A stretch of 6,128 nucleotides of DNA from Bacteroidetes bacterium GWA2_30_7 (GCA_001768155.1 MENC01000115.1:1-6128), one strand, 5' to 3'; shown: positions 1 to 5,592, counted from the first letter of the stretch. Numbers and translations are program-made. The notes: a model not told the origin generated them from the letters alone.

Positions 1-438
1 GATGAAAATGGAAATTTACAAGAAAATGTAATTTCGTTTTATGAAGCAACCGAAAGAGTAAATCAAGGTTTGCCAATTATTGACAAAGAATTTAAACAAA
101 GCGAAGGTTGGCAATTTTTATTTTCGATGAAACAAAATGAATATTTTGTATTCCCGAACGAAAAAACCGGATTTAATCCAAACGAAATTGATTTGCTTGA
201 TGCTGAAAATTATCATTTGATAAGTCCGAATTTGTTTAGAGTTCAAAGTATTTCCTCAAAATACTATATTTTTAATCATCATTATGAAACGAAGAATGCT
301 GATGGTAATTTATTTAAAACTAAAAAACAGTTGTCGGGGATTACTTATAATTTTTTTCAAAATGAAAAATGGTTAAATGGGATCGTTAAAATTCGTATAA
401 ATCATATTGGAAAAATAGTTTCAGTTGGCGAATATTAA
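1..438 (+). CDS. cas9: Cas9, type II-C, C-terminal fragment (5' end outside window)
   Basis: This is the last 145 codons of the RNA-guided DNA endonuclease of a type II-C CRISPR-Cas system, open from base 1 and ending in TAA at 436-438. The visible part corresponds to the C-terminal PAM-interacting region; the HNH and RuvC domains would lie upstream. Recognition rests on the N-terminal stretch DENGNLQENVISFYEATER, on SEGWQFLFSMKQNEYFVF, and on the terminal INHIGKIVSVGEY, which match the pattern of Bacteroidota Cas9 C-termini as I recall them. The presence of cas1 and cas2 on the same strand supports the call. A TTG at 70 could be mistaken for a start, but the frame is open and conserved upstream of it, so the gene is cut by the window edge rather than short. 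The stop is clean and the C-terminus looks complete. Confidence 0.9.
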   Translation, partial: DENGNLQENVISFYEATERVNQGLPIIDKEFKQSEGWQFLFSMKQNEYFVFPNEKTGFNPNEIDLLDAENYHLISPNLFRVQSISSKYYIFNHHYETKNADGNLFKTKKQLSGITYNFFQNEKWLNGIVKIRINHIGKIVSVGEY

Positions 439-472
439 ATCAAAAAAATAATTAATTAAAAAATAAAACACA

Positions 473-574
473 ATGTTTTACCAATCTTTTCACGACAAAT
501 TTCCAACAATAGAAGAGGAAGTAACAAATTGGTTATCAGGATTAAAAAAGTTATATCTGTATGTGAATATTTAA
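473..574 (+). CDS. possible 33-aa small ORF or gene remnant
   Basis: An ATG at 473 opens a 33-codon frame ending in TAA at 572-574, beginning MFYQSFHDKF and continuing with an acidic, amphipathic stretch (PTIEEEVTNWLSGL). It lies 34 bp after the cas9 stop. Its composition is more protein-like than that of the surrounding AT-rich spacer, but there is no ribosome binding site, promoter or recognisable family. It could be a small protein, the truncated start of a gene lost when the ATPase block arrived, or chance. I lean towards a remnant or chance. Confidence 0.25.
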   Translation: MFYQSFHDKFPTIEEEVTNWLSGLKKLYLYVNI

Positions 575-591
575 AACATTAAAATCAATTA

Positions 592-647
592 TACATTTTG
601 TATAATACAATTTGTATATTACATTTTGTATAATTATATTTGTGCTA
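592..647. repeat. 14-bp tandem repeat with operator-like palindromes
   Basis: Three consecutive 14-bp units start at 592, 606 and 620 (TACATTTTGTATAA, TACAATTTGTATAT, TACATTTTGTATAA), followed by a degenerate fourth at 634. Each of the first three contains an inverted repeat TACA-N3-TGTA; around the first it extends to TATACA-N3-TGTATA (590-604). The array overlaps both promoter boxes of the ATPase gene. This arrangement suits cooperative binding of a dimeric repressor, but the regulator is not identified and the low-complexity AT composition weakens the case. Confidence 0.6.
611..642 (+). promoter_or_regulatory. Bacteroidota-type promoter for the ATPase gene
   Basis: TTTG at 611-614 and TATATTTG at 635-642 match the -33 TTTG and -7 TAnnTTTG consensus of the Bacteroidota primary sigma factor, with a 20-bp spacer. 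Transcription would begin around 648-650, leaving a leader of only about 10 nt before the ATG at 661. The gene therefore appears to be transcribed independently of cas9, and the boxes sit within the 14-bp repeat array. Confidence 0.65.
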
Positions 648-660
648 AAAATAAGCAAAT

Positions 661-1779
661 ATGAATCCATTTTTAATTAACAACTACATATCGCCTGAGT
701 ATTTTTGCGACAGAGAAAGCGAAAGCAAAACACTCATTAGTAATATAGTAAACAAAAGCAATGTTGCATTTTTTGCACAACGAAAAATTGGTAAAACAGC
801 ATTAATAAATCATGTGTTGTATCTGCTTCAGAAAAAAAAACAAACAGCAATTTATATTGATATTTATGCCACTCAAAACCTAAAAGAGCTTACTAACATA
901 TTGGCAAACAGCATTTATAAAGCATTTCCCGAAAATAAAGGAATTGGTAAACGATTTTGGGAAGTAATTAAAATATTGCGACCTATTATTAGTGTTGACG
1001 AAATTACAGGCAGCCCTCAGTTAAGCTTAGATATTACACAAACCAAACAATTTGAAAACACAATTCCACAGTTATTAAAATTTTTAGACCAACAGAATAA
1101 AGCAATAATAATCGCCATCGACGAATTTCAGCAAATATTAAACTACCCCGAAAAAAATGTGGAAGCTATTCTTCGCACATGTATTCAACAACTTAAAAAC
1201 ATAAGTTTTGTTTTTTGTGGAAGTAATCAAAAAATGATGCATTATATATTTTACAATGCTAAAAGACCTTTTTATGCAAGTACATCAAGCATTAACTTAA
1301 AAAAAATAGATAAAACAGTGTATGCAGAATTTATAAAGTTACAATTTGAAAAACATAAATTTAAAATCAATACAGAAGATATTGAATTGATTTTAGACCT
1401 AACAGATTGTCATACATACTATACACAACGTTTATGCCATGAAATATTTGCCAGAGGAGTTAAAAAAATAACTACAAGTATTGTGTTTCAAACAATTAAT
1501 ACTATAATAAGCGATAATGAAGCTATTTATTTTCAGTATCGAAATTTAATAACCCCATCGCAATGGAATTTATTAAAAGTAATTGCCATTGAAAAAAAAC
1601 TTGAACAACCTTATGCTCAAAAATTTATTTTTAAATATAACCTTGGTAACTCGGCAAATGTTAAAAGAGTTATCGAGGCACTATCAGAAAAAGAACTGAT
1701 TTATTATAATTCAACAATAGAAAAGCCTTATTATGAGGTGTCGGATAAATTTTTAATGTTTTGGTTGCAACATAAATAA
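661..1779 (+). CDS. P-loop ATPase with C-terminal winged helix (archaeal-ATPase/STAND-like)
   Basis: This 372-aa protein is an ATP-binding protein of the family often labelled archaeal ATPase or AAA-like. The N-terminal NPFLINNYISPEYFCDRE resembles the lead-in of these proteins (a site at which they grip a partner or DNA is not proven). Walker A is AQRKIGKT at residues 39-46, with K45-T46 intact but the usual first glycine replaced by alanine. Walker B is AIIIAIDEF with D154-E155, and a sensor-1-like segment is FVFCGSN (183-189). Residues from about 290 form a predicted winged helix ending YYEVSDKFLMFWLQ, as in relatives. There is no signal peptide or membrane segment, so it should be cytoplasmic. 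Its own promoter lies directly upstream. Family members are mostly uncharacterised; some appear in toxin-antitoxin-like or defence settings, but a role alongside Cas9 is only inference from position. Confidence 0.8.
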   Translation: MNPFLINNYISPEYFCDRESESKTLISNIVNKSNVAFFAQRKIGKTALINHVLYLLQKKKQTAIYIDIYATQNLKELTNILANSIYKAFPENKGIGKRFWEVIKILRPIISVDEITGSPQLSLDITQTKQFENTIPQLLKFLDQQNKAIIIAIDEFQQILNYPEKNVEAILRTCIQQLKNISFVFCGSNQKMMHYIFYNAKRPFYASTSSINLKKIDKTVYAEFIKLQFEKHKFKINTEDIELILDLTDCHTYYTQRLCHEIFARGVKKITTSIVFQTINTIISDNEAIYFQYRNLITPSQWNLLKVIAIEKKLEQPYAQKFIFKYNLGNSANVKRVIEALSEKELIYYNSTIEKPYYEVSDKFLMFWLQHK

Positions 1780-1874
1780 AAGTTAATTTATTTTATAAAA
1801 TAATGTAAATAGGGTGTACGACAAATTGGACATATATTTATTTTTCCCACATATTACGCAAATTTTCGCTGCCT

Positions 1875-1898
1875 TTGTCAGGTGTTTTCACCTGACAA
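1875..1898. repeat. hairpin 1 inside the MITE
   Basis: A perfect 10-bp stem (TTGTCAGGTG with CACCTGACAA) encloses a TTTT loop. Its 20-bp core is the exact reverse complement of the core of the second hairpin at 1927-1946, so the two segments can fold separately or pair with each other. Confidence 0.8.
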
Positions 1899-1923
1899 TG
1901 TTTTTCATCTGATAAATAAGGTT

Positions 1924-1949
1924 TCAGTCAGGTGAAAACACCTGACTGA
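1924..1949. repeat. hairpin 2 inside the MITE
   Basis: A perfect 11-bp stem (TCAGTCAGGTG with CACCTGACTGA) encloses an AAAA loop. It mirrors hairpin 1 and is followed by a smaller stem GCTGA/TCAGC at 1951-1965. The pair gives the element strong secondary structure in either strand and might stop readthrough from the ATPase gene. Confidence 0.8.
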
Positions 1950-2074
1950 GGCTGAGGTTATCAGCGATATTAGCTGTAAACTTACCTTTAATGGACAAAA
2001 TGTCGTACACCCTGTAAATATGAAACATTCACAACTAAAAAAAACATACAAGGGAATGATTATAAATAAGATTT

Positions 2075-2170
2075 CACGCAAAGTTCGCTAAGTTCGCAAA
2101 GGAAAAAAACATATATGTTTTTTTTAACTCTGCAAACTTTCATCTTTGCGTTCTTTGCGAACTTAGCGTG
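2075..2170. repeat. long inverted repeat built of 9-bp units
   Basis: The left arm (2075-2101) and right arm (2144-2170) are 27 nt each and complementary at 23 of 27 positions. Each arm consists of about three copies of a 9-bp unit of the form CGCWAAGTT. The loop region contains a perfect 22-bp palindrome at 2103-2124: seven A, then CATATATG, then seven T. Similar Bacteroidota intergenic repeats rich in GCGCAAAG-like words are familiar to me. No target duplication or ORF is evident. Together with the MITE it fills most of the 449-bp spacer before the next gene; the remaining bases show nothing recognisable. Confidence 0.75.
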
Positions 2171-2228
2171 ACAAAATATCTTAAACTATAAATGCGTGAA
2201 AATGAACAACTAACTAAATTATAAACAA

Positions 2229-2699
2229 ATGAACAAACAAAAACAACTTTCGCCCGAAACCTACATCAGAACCAGGGCTAGAAATCTGCCGATTGATAAA
2301 TGTTTTATTAATCAAAACTGGAAAGAAACCGGAATTGCATCAATTATTGTCAGCCGAAAACACACTAACGGTAATTTTACTTTCGGTGTTTACCTTGTTG
2401 ACCTTTTTGCACTTGGAACAAAAGACAGTTTTTACCGCTTTAATACTGCCCCTGATATTCTTGAAGAGTTAAAAGAAAGAATGTCGAAAGAACTGGTTGA
2501 AGAAGCTGATTATGTGCTGGTTCACAATATTATTTATGGAGCCAATGCCTATGCCGAAGAAAATGGTTTTAAAGTGTGTAAAGAATTTATACTCACCCAA
2601 TTTATTCTGGAAGAAGATACCGAAGATATTGAACTGATTGAAATAGAATTTGGTAAAGACGGAAAACCTTTACTAATTCAGAATGTAGGAATGTTTTAA
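2229..2699 (+). CDS. conserved-looking hypothetical protein, 156 aa
   Basis: The ORF starts at ATG 2229 and ends at TAA 2697-2699. The protein is soluble-looking, with no signal peptide or membrane helix. Distinctive segments are ARNLPIDKCFINQNW (residues 17-31), SRKHTNGNFTFGVYLVDLF (42-60) and a C-terminal acidic part FILEEDTEDIELIEIEFGKD (residues 124-143). The phrase FGVYLVDLFxLGxKDxFYR resembles uncharacterised bacterial proteins I have seen, but I cannot name a domain family with certainty. Codon use and composition look like a genuine gene. Its neighbour 282 bp downstream is a pRiA4b ORF-3-like protein on the same strand; the two could be transferred together, although the hairpin cluster between them argues against a tight operon. 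No Bacteroidota promoter consensus is clear upstream. Confidence 0.7.
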   Translation: MNKQKQLSPETYIRTRARNLPIDKCFINQNWKETGIASIIVSRKHTNGNFTFGVYLVDLFALGTKDSFYRFNTAPDILEELKERMSKELVEEADYVLVHNIIYGANAYAEENGFKVCKEFILTQFILEEDTEDIELIEIEFGKDGKPLLIQNVGMF

Positions 2700-2748
2700 T
2701 TAAAAATAACGTAAGCTCAAACTGATTTCAGAGAAGTATTAATTAATT

Positions 2749-2927
2749 AGCCCGTAGAGCTTCAATGTCAATAAAATACAATATATAAATAAATTTTGTC
2801 CGTAGGACATTAACAAAAAATTAAATATGACAAATGCAAAACTCCAATATTATAAAAATGTATATTCCCTACGGGAAAATGTTTCTTTGTAGCATGTGTT
2901 TTTATTGTCATTAATGCCCTTAGGGCA
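2749..2927. repeat. cluster of four 13-bp mini-hairpins
   Basis: Four 13-bp elements share the layout five-base arm, three-base centre, five-base arm: AGCCCGTAGAGCT (2749-2761), TGTCCGTAGGACA (2797-2809), TTCCCTACGGGAA (2865-2877) and TGCCCTTAGGGCA (2915-2927). The last three have perfect arms; the first has one imperfect pair. The arm sequences differ while complementarity is kept, and start-to-start spacing is 48, 68 and 50 bp. They occupy most of the 282-bp spacer between the two accessory genes, which otherwise shows no gene. Confidence 0.7.
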
Positions 2928-2981
2928 ATTTTATTCGATTTTTTCTGAAAACAGATTGAACTTACAAAATAACAATCAATT

Positions 2982-3734
2982 ATGGAAAAATTACACTCAG
3001 AAGGTAAATGTCTCTTTTGTGAAGAAACATTTGCAAAAGCCGGAATCAGCCGACATCTCAATACACATCTGAAAAGTATTGAAAGTAAAAACACAAAAGG
3101 TAAATCGTTTCATATCAGGGTTGAAGCTGCCGAAATGTTCCTTAACATTTGGGTTGACGGAAAAGCAAAACTAATTGATATTGATGATTTACTTCGTGAA
3201 ATATGGCTTGAGTGCTGTGGGCATTTGAGTTCTTTTACCGATGTTAAAAAGCGAGCCAATAGTCGAAACAATTTTTTTGGTTTTGAAAGTTTTCTTTCAG
3301 GAAAATTTGAAGACGATGAAAGTGGACCCGGTGAAATTCCAAAAAAAACAAAAACCCAAGATGTATTTTATAAAGATATGATTATTGAATATGAATACGA
3401 TTTTGGTAGTACTACTCAATTAAAAATAAAAGTACTTGAAGAATTTAGTTTTAGGGCAAATAGCGATATTGTTTTACTTTCACGCAACGAACCGCTCGAA
3501 ATACTATGCGAAATTTGCCATAAAGAACCGGCAGTTAAAATTTGCAGTGTTTGCATTAGTCAAGAAGAAGCATTATTTTGTAGTAAATGTGCAAAAAAAC
3601 ACGGAAAAACATGTAACGATTTTGACGAATACGCATCAATGCCTATTGTAAACTCGCCTCGAATGGGAGTTTGCGGATACGGAGGTGGAAGCATTGATGT
3701 AGATCGCGATGGAGTTTTTAAAAAGAAAGCATAA
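2982..3734 (+). CDS. pRiA4b ORF-3-like protein flanked by zinc-binding modules
   Basis: This 250-aa protein appears to have three parts. Residues 10-29 form a C2H2-type finger (C10-x2-C13-x11-H25-x3-H29). Residues about 43-155 resemble the pRiA4b ORF-3-like fold, a family found on plasmids and near transposons: FHIRVEAAEMFLNIWVDG, then a helix with LLREIWLECCGHLSSF, and later the typical YEYDFGSTTQLKIKV. Residues 176-211 carry a second metal-binding cluster (C176-x2-C179, C188-x2-C191, C200-x2-C203, H207, C211), like a B-box or MYND-type module. The C-terminus has a glycine-rich stretch CGYGGGSIDV. The function of the family is not established; nucleic-acid or protein binding is plausible from the fingers. 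It is cytoplasmic by appearance. The gene ends 8 bp before a strong REP palindrome that may act as terminator. Confidence 0.75.
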   Translation: MEKLHSEGKCLFCEETFAKAGISRHLNTHLKSIESKNTKGKSFHIRVEAAEMFLNIWVDGKAKLIDIDDLLREIWLECCGHLSSFTDVKKRANSRNNFFGFESFLSGKFEDDESGPGEIPKKTKTQDVFYKDMIIEYEYDFGSTTQLKIKVLEEFSFRANSDIVLLSRNEPLEILCEICHKEPAVKICSVCISQEEALFCSKCAKKHGKTCNDFDEYASMPIVNSPRMGVCGYGGGSIDVDRDGVFKKKA

Positions 3735-3742
3735 TTAAACCT

Positions 3743-3777
3743 TAACCCTGCCAGAGTTTAAAACTCTGGCAGGGTTA
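3743..3777. repeat. REP family A, full copy upstream of RAYT
   Basis: A perfect inverted repeat with 17-bp arms (TAACCCTGCCAGAGTTT and its complement) separated by one base; the 33-bp core is 3744-3776. It lies between the stop of the zinc-finger gene and the RAYT start at 3792, the usual place for a REP recognised by its RAYT. It could also end transcription from upstream. A half copy and a near-complete copy of the same element occur at 4005 and 5151. Confidence 0.9.
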
Positions 3778-3791
3778 ACAAATCAAAAATA

Positions 3792-4544
3792 ATGTTCGAC
3801 TATTGTTGCAAATTAGAAGCAGGAAGGTTTTACCACGTTTACAATCGCGGAAACAACAGCGATACAATATTCTATAATAAAGGCAATTATGCATATTTTT
3901 TAAGAAAGTACGATGAGTATCTTTCTGATTTTGTAGAAACATATTGCTTTTGTTTATTACCAAATCATTTTCATTTGTTGGTAAGGGTTAAAGAAAACCT
4001 TACAAACCCTGCCAGAGTTTTAAACCTAGAGAGTGATGCCACCTTTTTGAAAGGTGGCATTACTACCCCAACCAAAGTTCCGAACTTTTTAAAAGAGAGT
4101 GATGTCCCCTTTTTGAAAGGTGACATCACTACCCCAACCAAAGTTCCGAACTTTTTAAAAGAGAATGATGCCACCTTTTTGAAAGGTGGCATCACTGTGA
4201 GCGAACAATTTCGAAGGTTTTTTACTGGATATTCTATGGCAATCAACAAACAACAAAACCGACACGGAAGTTTGTTTGAAAAACCTTTCAAGCGTATTGA
4301 GGTAAATTCAATACAATATCTGCAAAACATTGTCTTTTACATTCATGCAAATCCTCAACTGCATGGCTTTACAAATGATTATATCAATTATACATGGAGC
4401 AGTTATAAACGAATTTTGATTGATAAACCAAGTAAATTATTTAAAAAAGAAGTTTTAGAATGGTTTGTGGATAAAGAAAATTACATAAATTATCATTCGC
4501 AAAAAATTGATATTGAAATAATTAAAAATTTAATAATAGAATAA
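3792..4544 (+). CDS. REP-associated tyrosine transposase (RAYT, Y1/IS200-like HUH) with repeat-expanded linker
   Basis: RAYTs are single-strand DNA nucleases of the HUH class that bind and cleave REP hairpins, and are thought to spread them. The N-terminus has GRFYHVYNRGNN (11-22). The HUH motif is PNHFHLLV with H59 and H61, and the probable nucleophile is Y147 in FFTGYSMAINKQ, followed by GSLFEKPFKRI and FYIHANPQLHG, all standard for the family. At 250 aa it is longer than the roughly 180-200 aa I expect. The excess is residues 72-135, which are translated from REP sequence: a half family-A element (from N72) and three family-B copies (81-91, 103-113, 125-135) inside a 22-residue repeat ending TTPTKVPNFLK. 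This sits between the HUH motif and the tyrosine, where relatives have a short variable linker. The core motifs are intact, so activity is possible but unproven. Confidence 0.88.
   Translation: MFDYCCKLEAGRFYHVYNRGNNSDTIFYNKGNYAYFLRKYDEYLSDFVETYCFCLLPNHFHLLVRVKENLTNPARVLNLESDATFLKGGITTPTKVPNFLKESDVPFLKGDITTPTKVPNFLKENDATFLKGGITVSEQFRRFFTGYSMAINKQQNRHGSLFEKPFKRIEVNSIQYLQNIVFYIHANPQLHGFTNDYINYTWSSYKRILIDKPSKLFKKEVLEWFVDKENYINYHSQKIDIEIIKNLIIE
4005..4024. repeat. REP family A half copy inside the RAYT gene
   Basis: AACCCTGCCAGAGTTT at 4005-4020 is identical to the left half of the element at 3744, then continues TAAACC instead of the matching arm. It runs straight into the first family-B copy at 4032, as if one element had been cut by or joined to another. 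It encodes NPARVLN in the RAYT linker. Confidence 0.8.
4032..4196. repeat. 66-bp tandem array holding three in-frame REP family B copies
   Basis: Family-B palindromes of 33 bp lie at 4032-4064, 4098-4130 and 4164-4196, exactly 66 bp apart. Each has arms of the type AGTGATGCCACCTTT and complement. The 33-bp spacers (4065-4097 and 4131-4163) carry their own 7-bp-arm palindrome AAAGTTC-C-GAACTTT (4074-4088, 4140-4154). Copy 2 changes GCC to GTC in one arm and GGC to GAC in the other, preserving that pair. Period 66 equals 22 codons, so the RAYT frame is kept; the translated unit contains FLKGGITTPTKVPNFLK. Confidence 0.92.
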
Positions 4545-4553
4545 TCACAATAG

Positions 4554-4564
4554 ACCTGACAGGT
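4554..4564. repeat. short palindrome ACCTGACAGGT
   Basis: An 11-bp palindrome (ACCTG-A-CAGGT) lies 9 bp after the RAYT stop, just before a family-B copy. It looks like the core of another REP type, but only one short copy is present, so this is tentative. Confidence 0.35.
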
Positions 4565-4576
4565 TTTATCTTAGAA

Positions 4577-4609
4577 AGTGATGCCACCTTTTAAAAAGGT
4601 GGCATCACT
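4577..4609. repeat. REP family B copy between RAYT and cas1
   Basis: A 33-bp palindrome with perfect 16-bp arms (AGTGATGCCACCTTTT and complement) around one central A. It is nearly identical to the copies in the RAYT gene and ends 17 bp before the cas1 start. It may terminate or attenuate transcription entering cas1 from upstream; no separate cas1 promoter consensus is evident. Confidence 0.88.
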
Positions 4610-4626
4610 AATGAAAAAATAACAAT

Positions 4627-5592
4627 ATGATAAAAAGAACCTTATATTTTGGAAATCCGGCTTATTTGAATCTTCACAATTCGCAATTAATTGTAAGATT
4701 ACCCGAAGTCGAAAAAAATCAATCATTATCTGAAAATTTTAAAAATGAAGCTGCTGCAAGCATTCCGGTAGAAGATATTGGAATTGTAATTCTTGACCAT
4801 TATCAAGTTACTATTACTCAGGGGCTTTTAGAGGCGTTACTTGAAAATAATGCTGTTGTAGTAACATGTAATAGTAAACACCATCCAACAGGTTTATTAA
4901 TGTCGCTTAGTGGCAATACAATACAATCGGAGCGATTTGCAAGTCAGTTAGAAGCCAGTGAACCACTTAAAAAGCAACTTTGGGCTCAAACCATAAGTCA
5001 GAAAATTAAAAATCAATCGGTAGTTCTCGAAATTAATAAAGTTGATAATAGTTACTTAATTCCACTTTATAAAAATATAAAAAGTGGCGATAGCGATAAT
5101 TGTGAAGCTACAGCAGCATCTTATTACTGGAAACATATTTTTTCAAGCCAAACTCTGCCAGAATTTGAAACTCTGGCAGGGTTTAAAAGAGAAAGAGAAG
5201 GAACATCTCCAAACAATTTTTTAAATTATGGATATGCAATATTACGAGCAACAATGGCAAGAAGTATAGTTGGTGCAGGTTTGCTTCCAACTTTAGGCAT
5301 TCATCATCACAATCGCTATAATGCTTATTGTCTGGCAGATGACCTTATGGAACCATACCGCCCTTATGTTGATTTAGTTGTATGTGAAATTTTAAAAACA
5401 CATAAGCTAAACGACGATATACCGAAAGAAATTAAGATTGAATTATTAAAAATTCCTGCAATTGATGTACAACTTGACGGCGAAAAAAGTCCGCTAATGA
5501 TTGCAACTCAACGCACTGCAGTAAGCCTTGTGAAATGCTTTGAAGGTGATTATCGAAAAATTCTATATCCGGATTTGGGATTTAGGATTTAG
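4627..5592 (+). CDS. cas1: Cas1 CRISPR adaptation integrase (type II-C), with an in-frame REP-derived segment
   Basis: Cas1 with Cas2 forms the complex that inserts new spacers into CRISPR arrays. The N-terminal beta domain starts MIKRTLYFGNPAYL and contains VEDIGIVILDHYQVTITQGLLEAL. The metal-binding residues of the helical domain are visible: E160 in GDSDNCEATAASYYW, a histidine in LGIHHHNRYNAYCL (H226 or H227), and E242 in LADDLMEPYRPYVD. At 321 aa it is a little longer than the 290-310 aa expected. Residues about 175-186 (TLPEFETLAGF) are encoded by a family-A REP at 5151-5183, placed between the E160 helix and the conserved SPNNFLNYGYAILRA. The frame is kept and the active-site residues remain, so the protein may still work. 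The last codons (DLGFRI) are encoded by heptamer repeats that run past the stop. Start ATG 4627 gives the standard N-terminus. Confidence 0.95.
   Translation: MIKRTLYFGNPAYLNLHNSQLIVRLPEVEKNQSLSENFKNEAAASIPVEDIGIVILDHYQVTITQGLLEALLENNAVVVTCNSKHHPTGLLMSLSGNTIQSERFASQLEASEPLKKQLWAQTISQKIKNQSVVLEINKVDNSYLIPLYKNIKSGDSDNCEATAASYYWKHIFSSQTLPEFETLAGFKREREGTSPNNFLNYGYAILRATMARSIVGAGLLPTLGIHHHNRYNAYCLADDLMEPYRPYVDLVVCEILKTHKLNDDIPKEIKIELLKIPAIDVQLDGEKSPLMIATQRTAVSLVKCFEGDYRKILYPDLGFRI
5151..5183. repeat. REP family A copy inside cas1
   Basis: These 33 bp match the family-A core at 3744-3776 at 30 of 33 positions. The three differences are at element positions 4 (C to T, still able to form a G-T wobble), 13 (G to A, unpaired) and 17 (centre). 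The palindrome therefore remains largely foldable. It lies wholly within the cas1 coding sequence and is translated, starting at the third base of codon 175. Confidence 0.9.

Larger units (their letters stand above)
1804..2020. mobile_element. 201-bp MITE-like element with 8-bp target duplications
   Basis: The element spans 1812-2012. Its termini are inverted repeats: GGGTGTACGACA on the left is matched exactly at the right end, and 18 of the first 22 positions agree. It is flanked by identical 8-bp direct repeats TGTAAATA at 1804-1811 and 2013-2020, the signature of transposition. No ORF fits inside, so it would be non-autonomous and need a transposase encoded elsewhere. The interior has two hairpins of mirrored sequence. 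An 8-bp duplication with GG-starting ends occurs in several IS families (for example ISL3 and IS1595), so the parent family cannot be fixed here. The insertion lies in the spacer after the ATPase gene and breaks no ORF. Confidence 0.85.

Noticed and set aside
439..660. tracrRNA after cas9
   Set aside because: No CRISPR repeat is available in the window to find an anti-repeat, and no plausible anti-repeat plus terminator structure stands out. It may lie upstream of cas9 or beyond cas2.
2810..3094. 94-aa reading frame on the minus strand
   Set aside because: It overlaps the hairpin cluster and the start of the zinc-finger gene and has no protein-like features.
3436..3651. 71-aa reading frame on the plus strand
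   Set aside because: It is an out-of-frame shadow within the zinc-finger/pRiA4b-like gene.
3775..3963. 62-aa reading frame on the minus strand
   Set aside because: It is antisense to the conserved N-terminal part of the RAYT gene.
4032..4196. CRISPR-like array: three 33-bp repeats with two 33-bp spacers
   Set aside because: The two spacers are essentially identical, the repeats are full palindromes, and everything is translated in frame within the RAYT gene. This is a tandem repeat that automated CRISPR finders may call wrongly.
3971..4330. 119-aa reading frame on the minus strand
   Set aside because: It is antisense to the RAYT gene and stays open mainly because the palindromic repeats read without stops on both strands; no family features.
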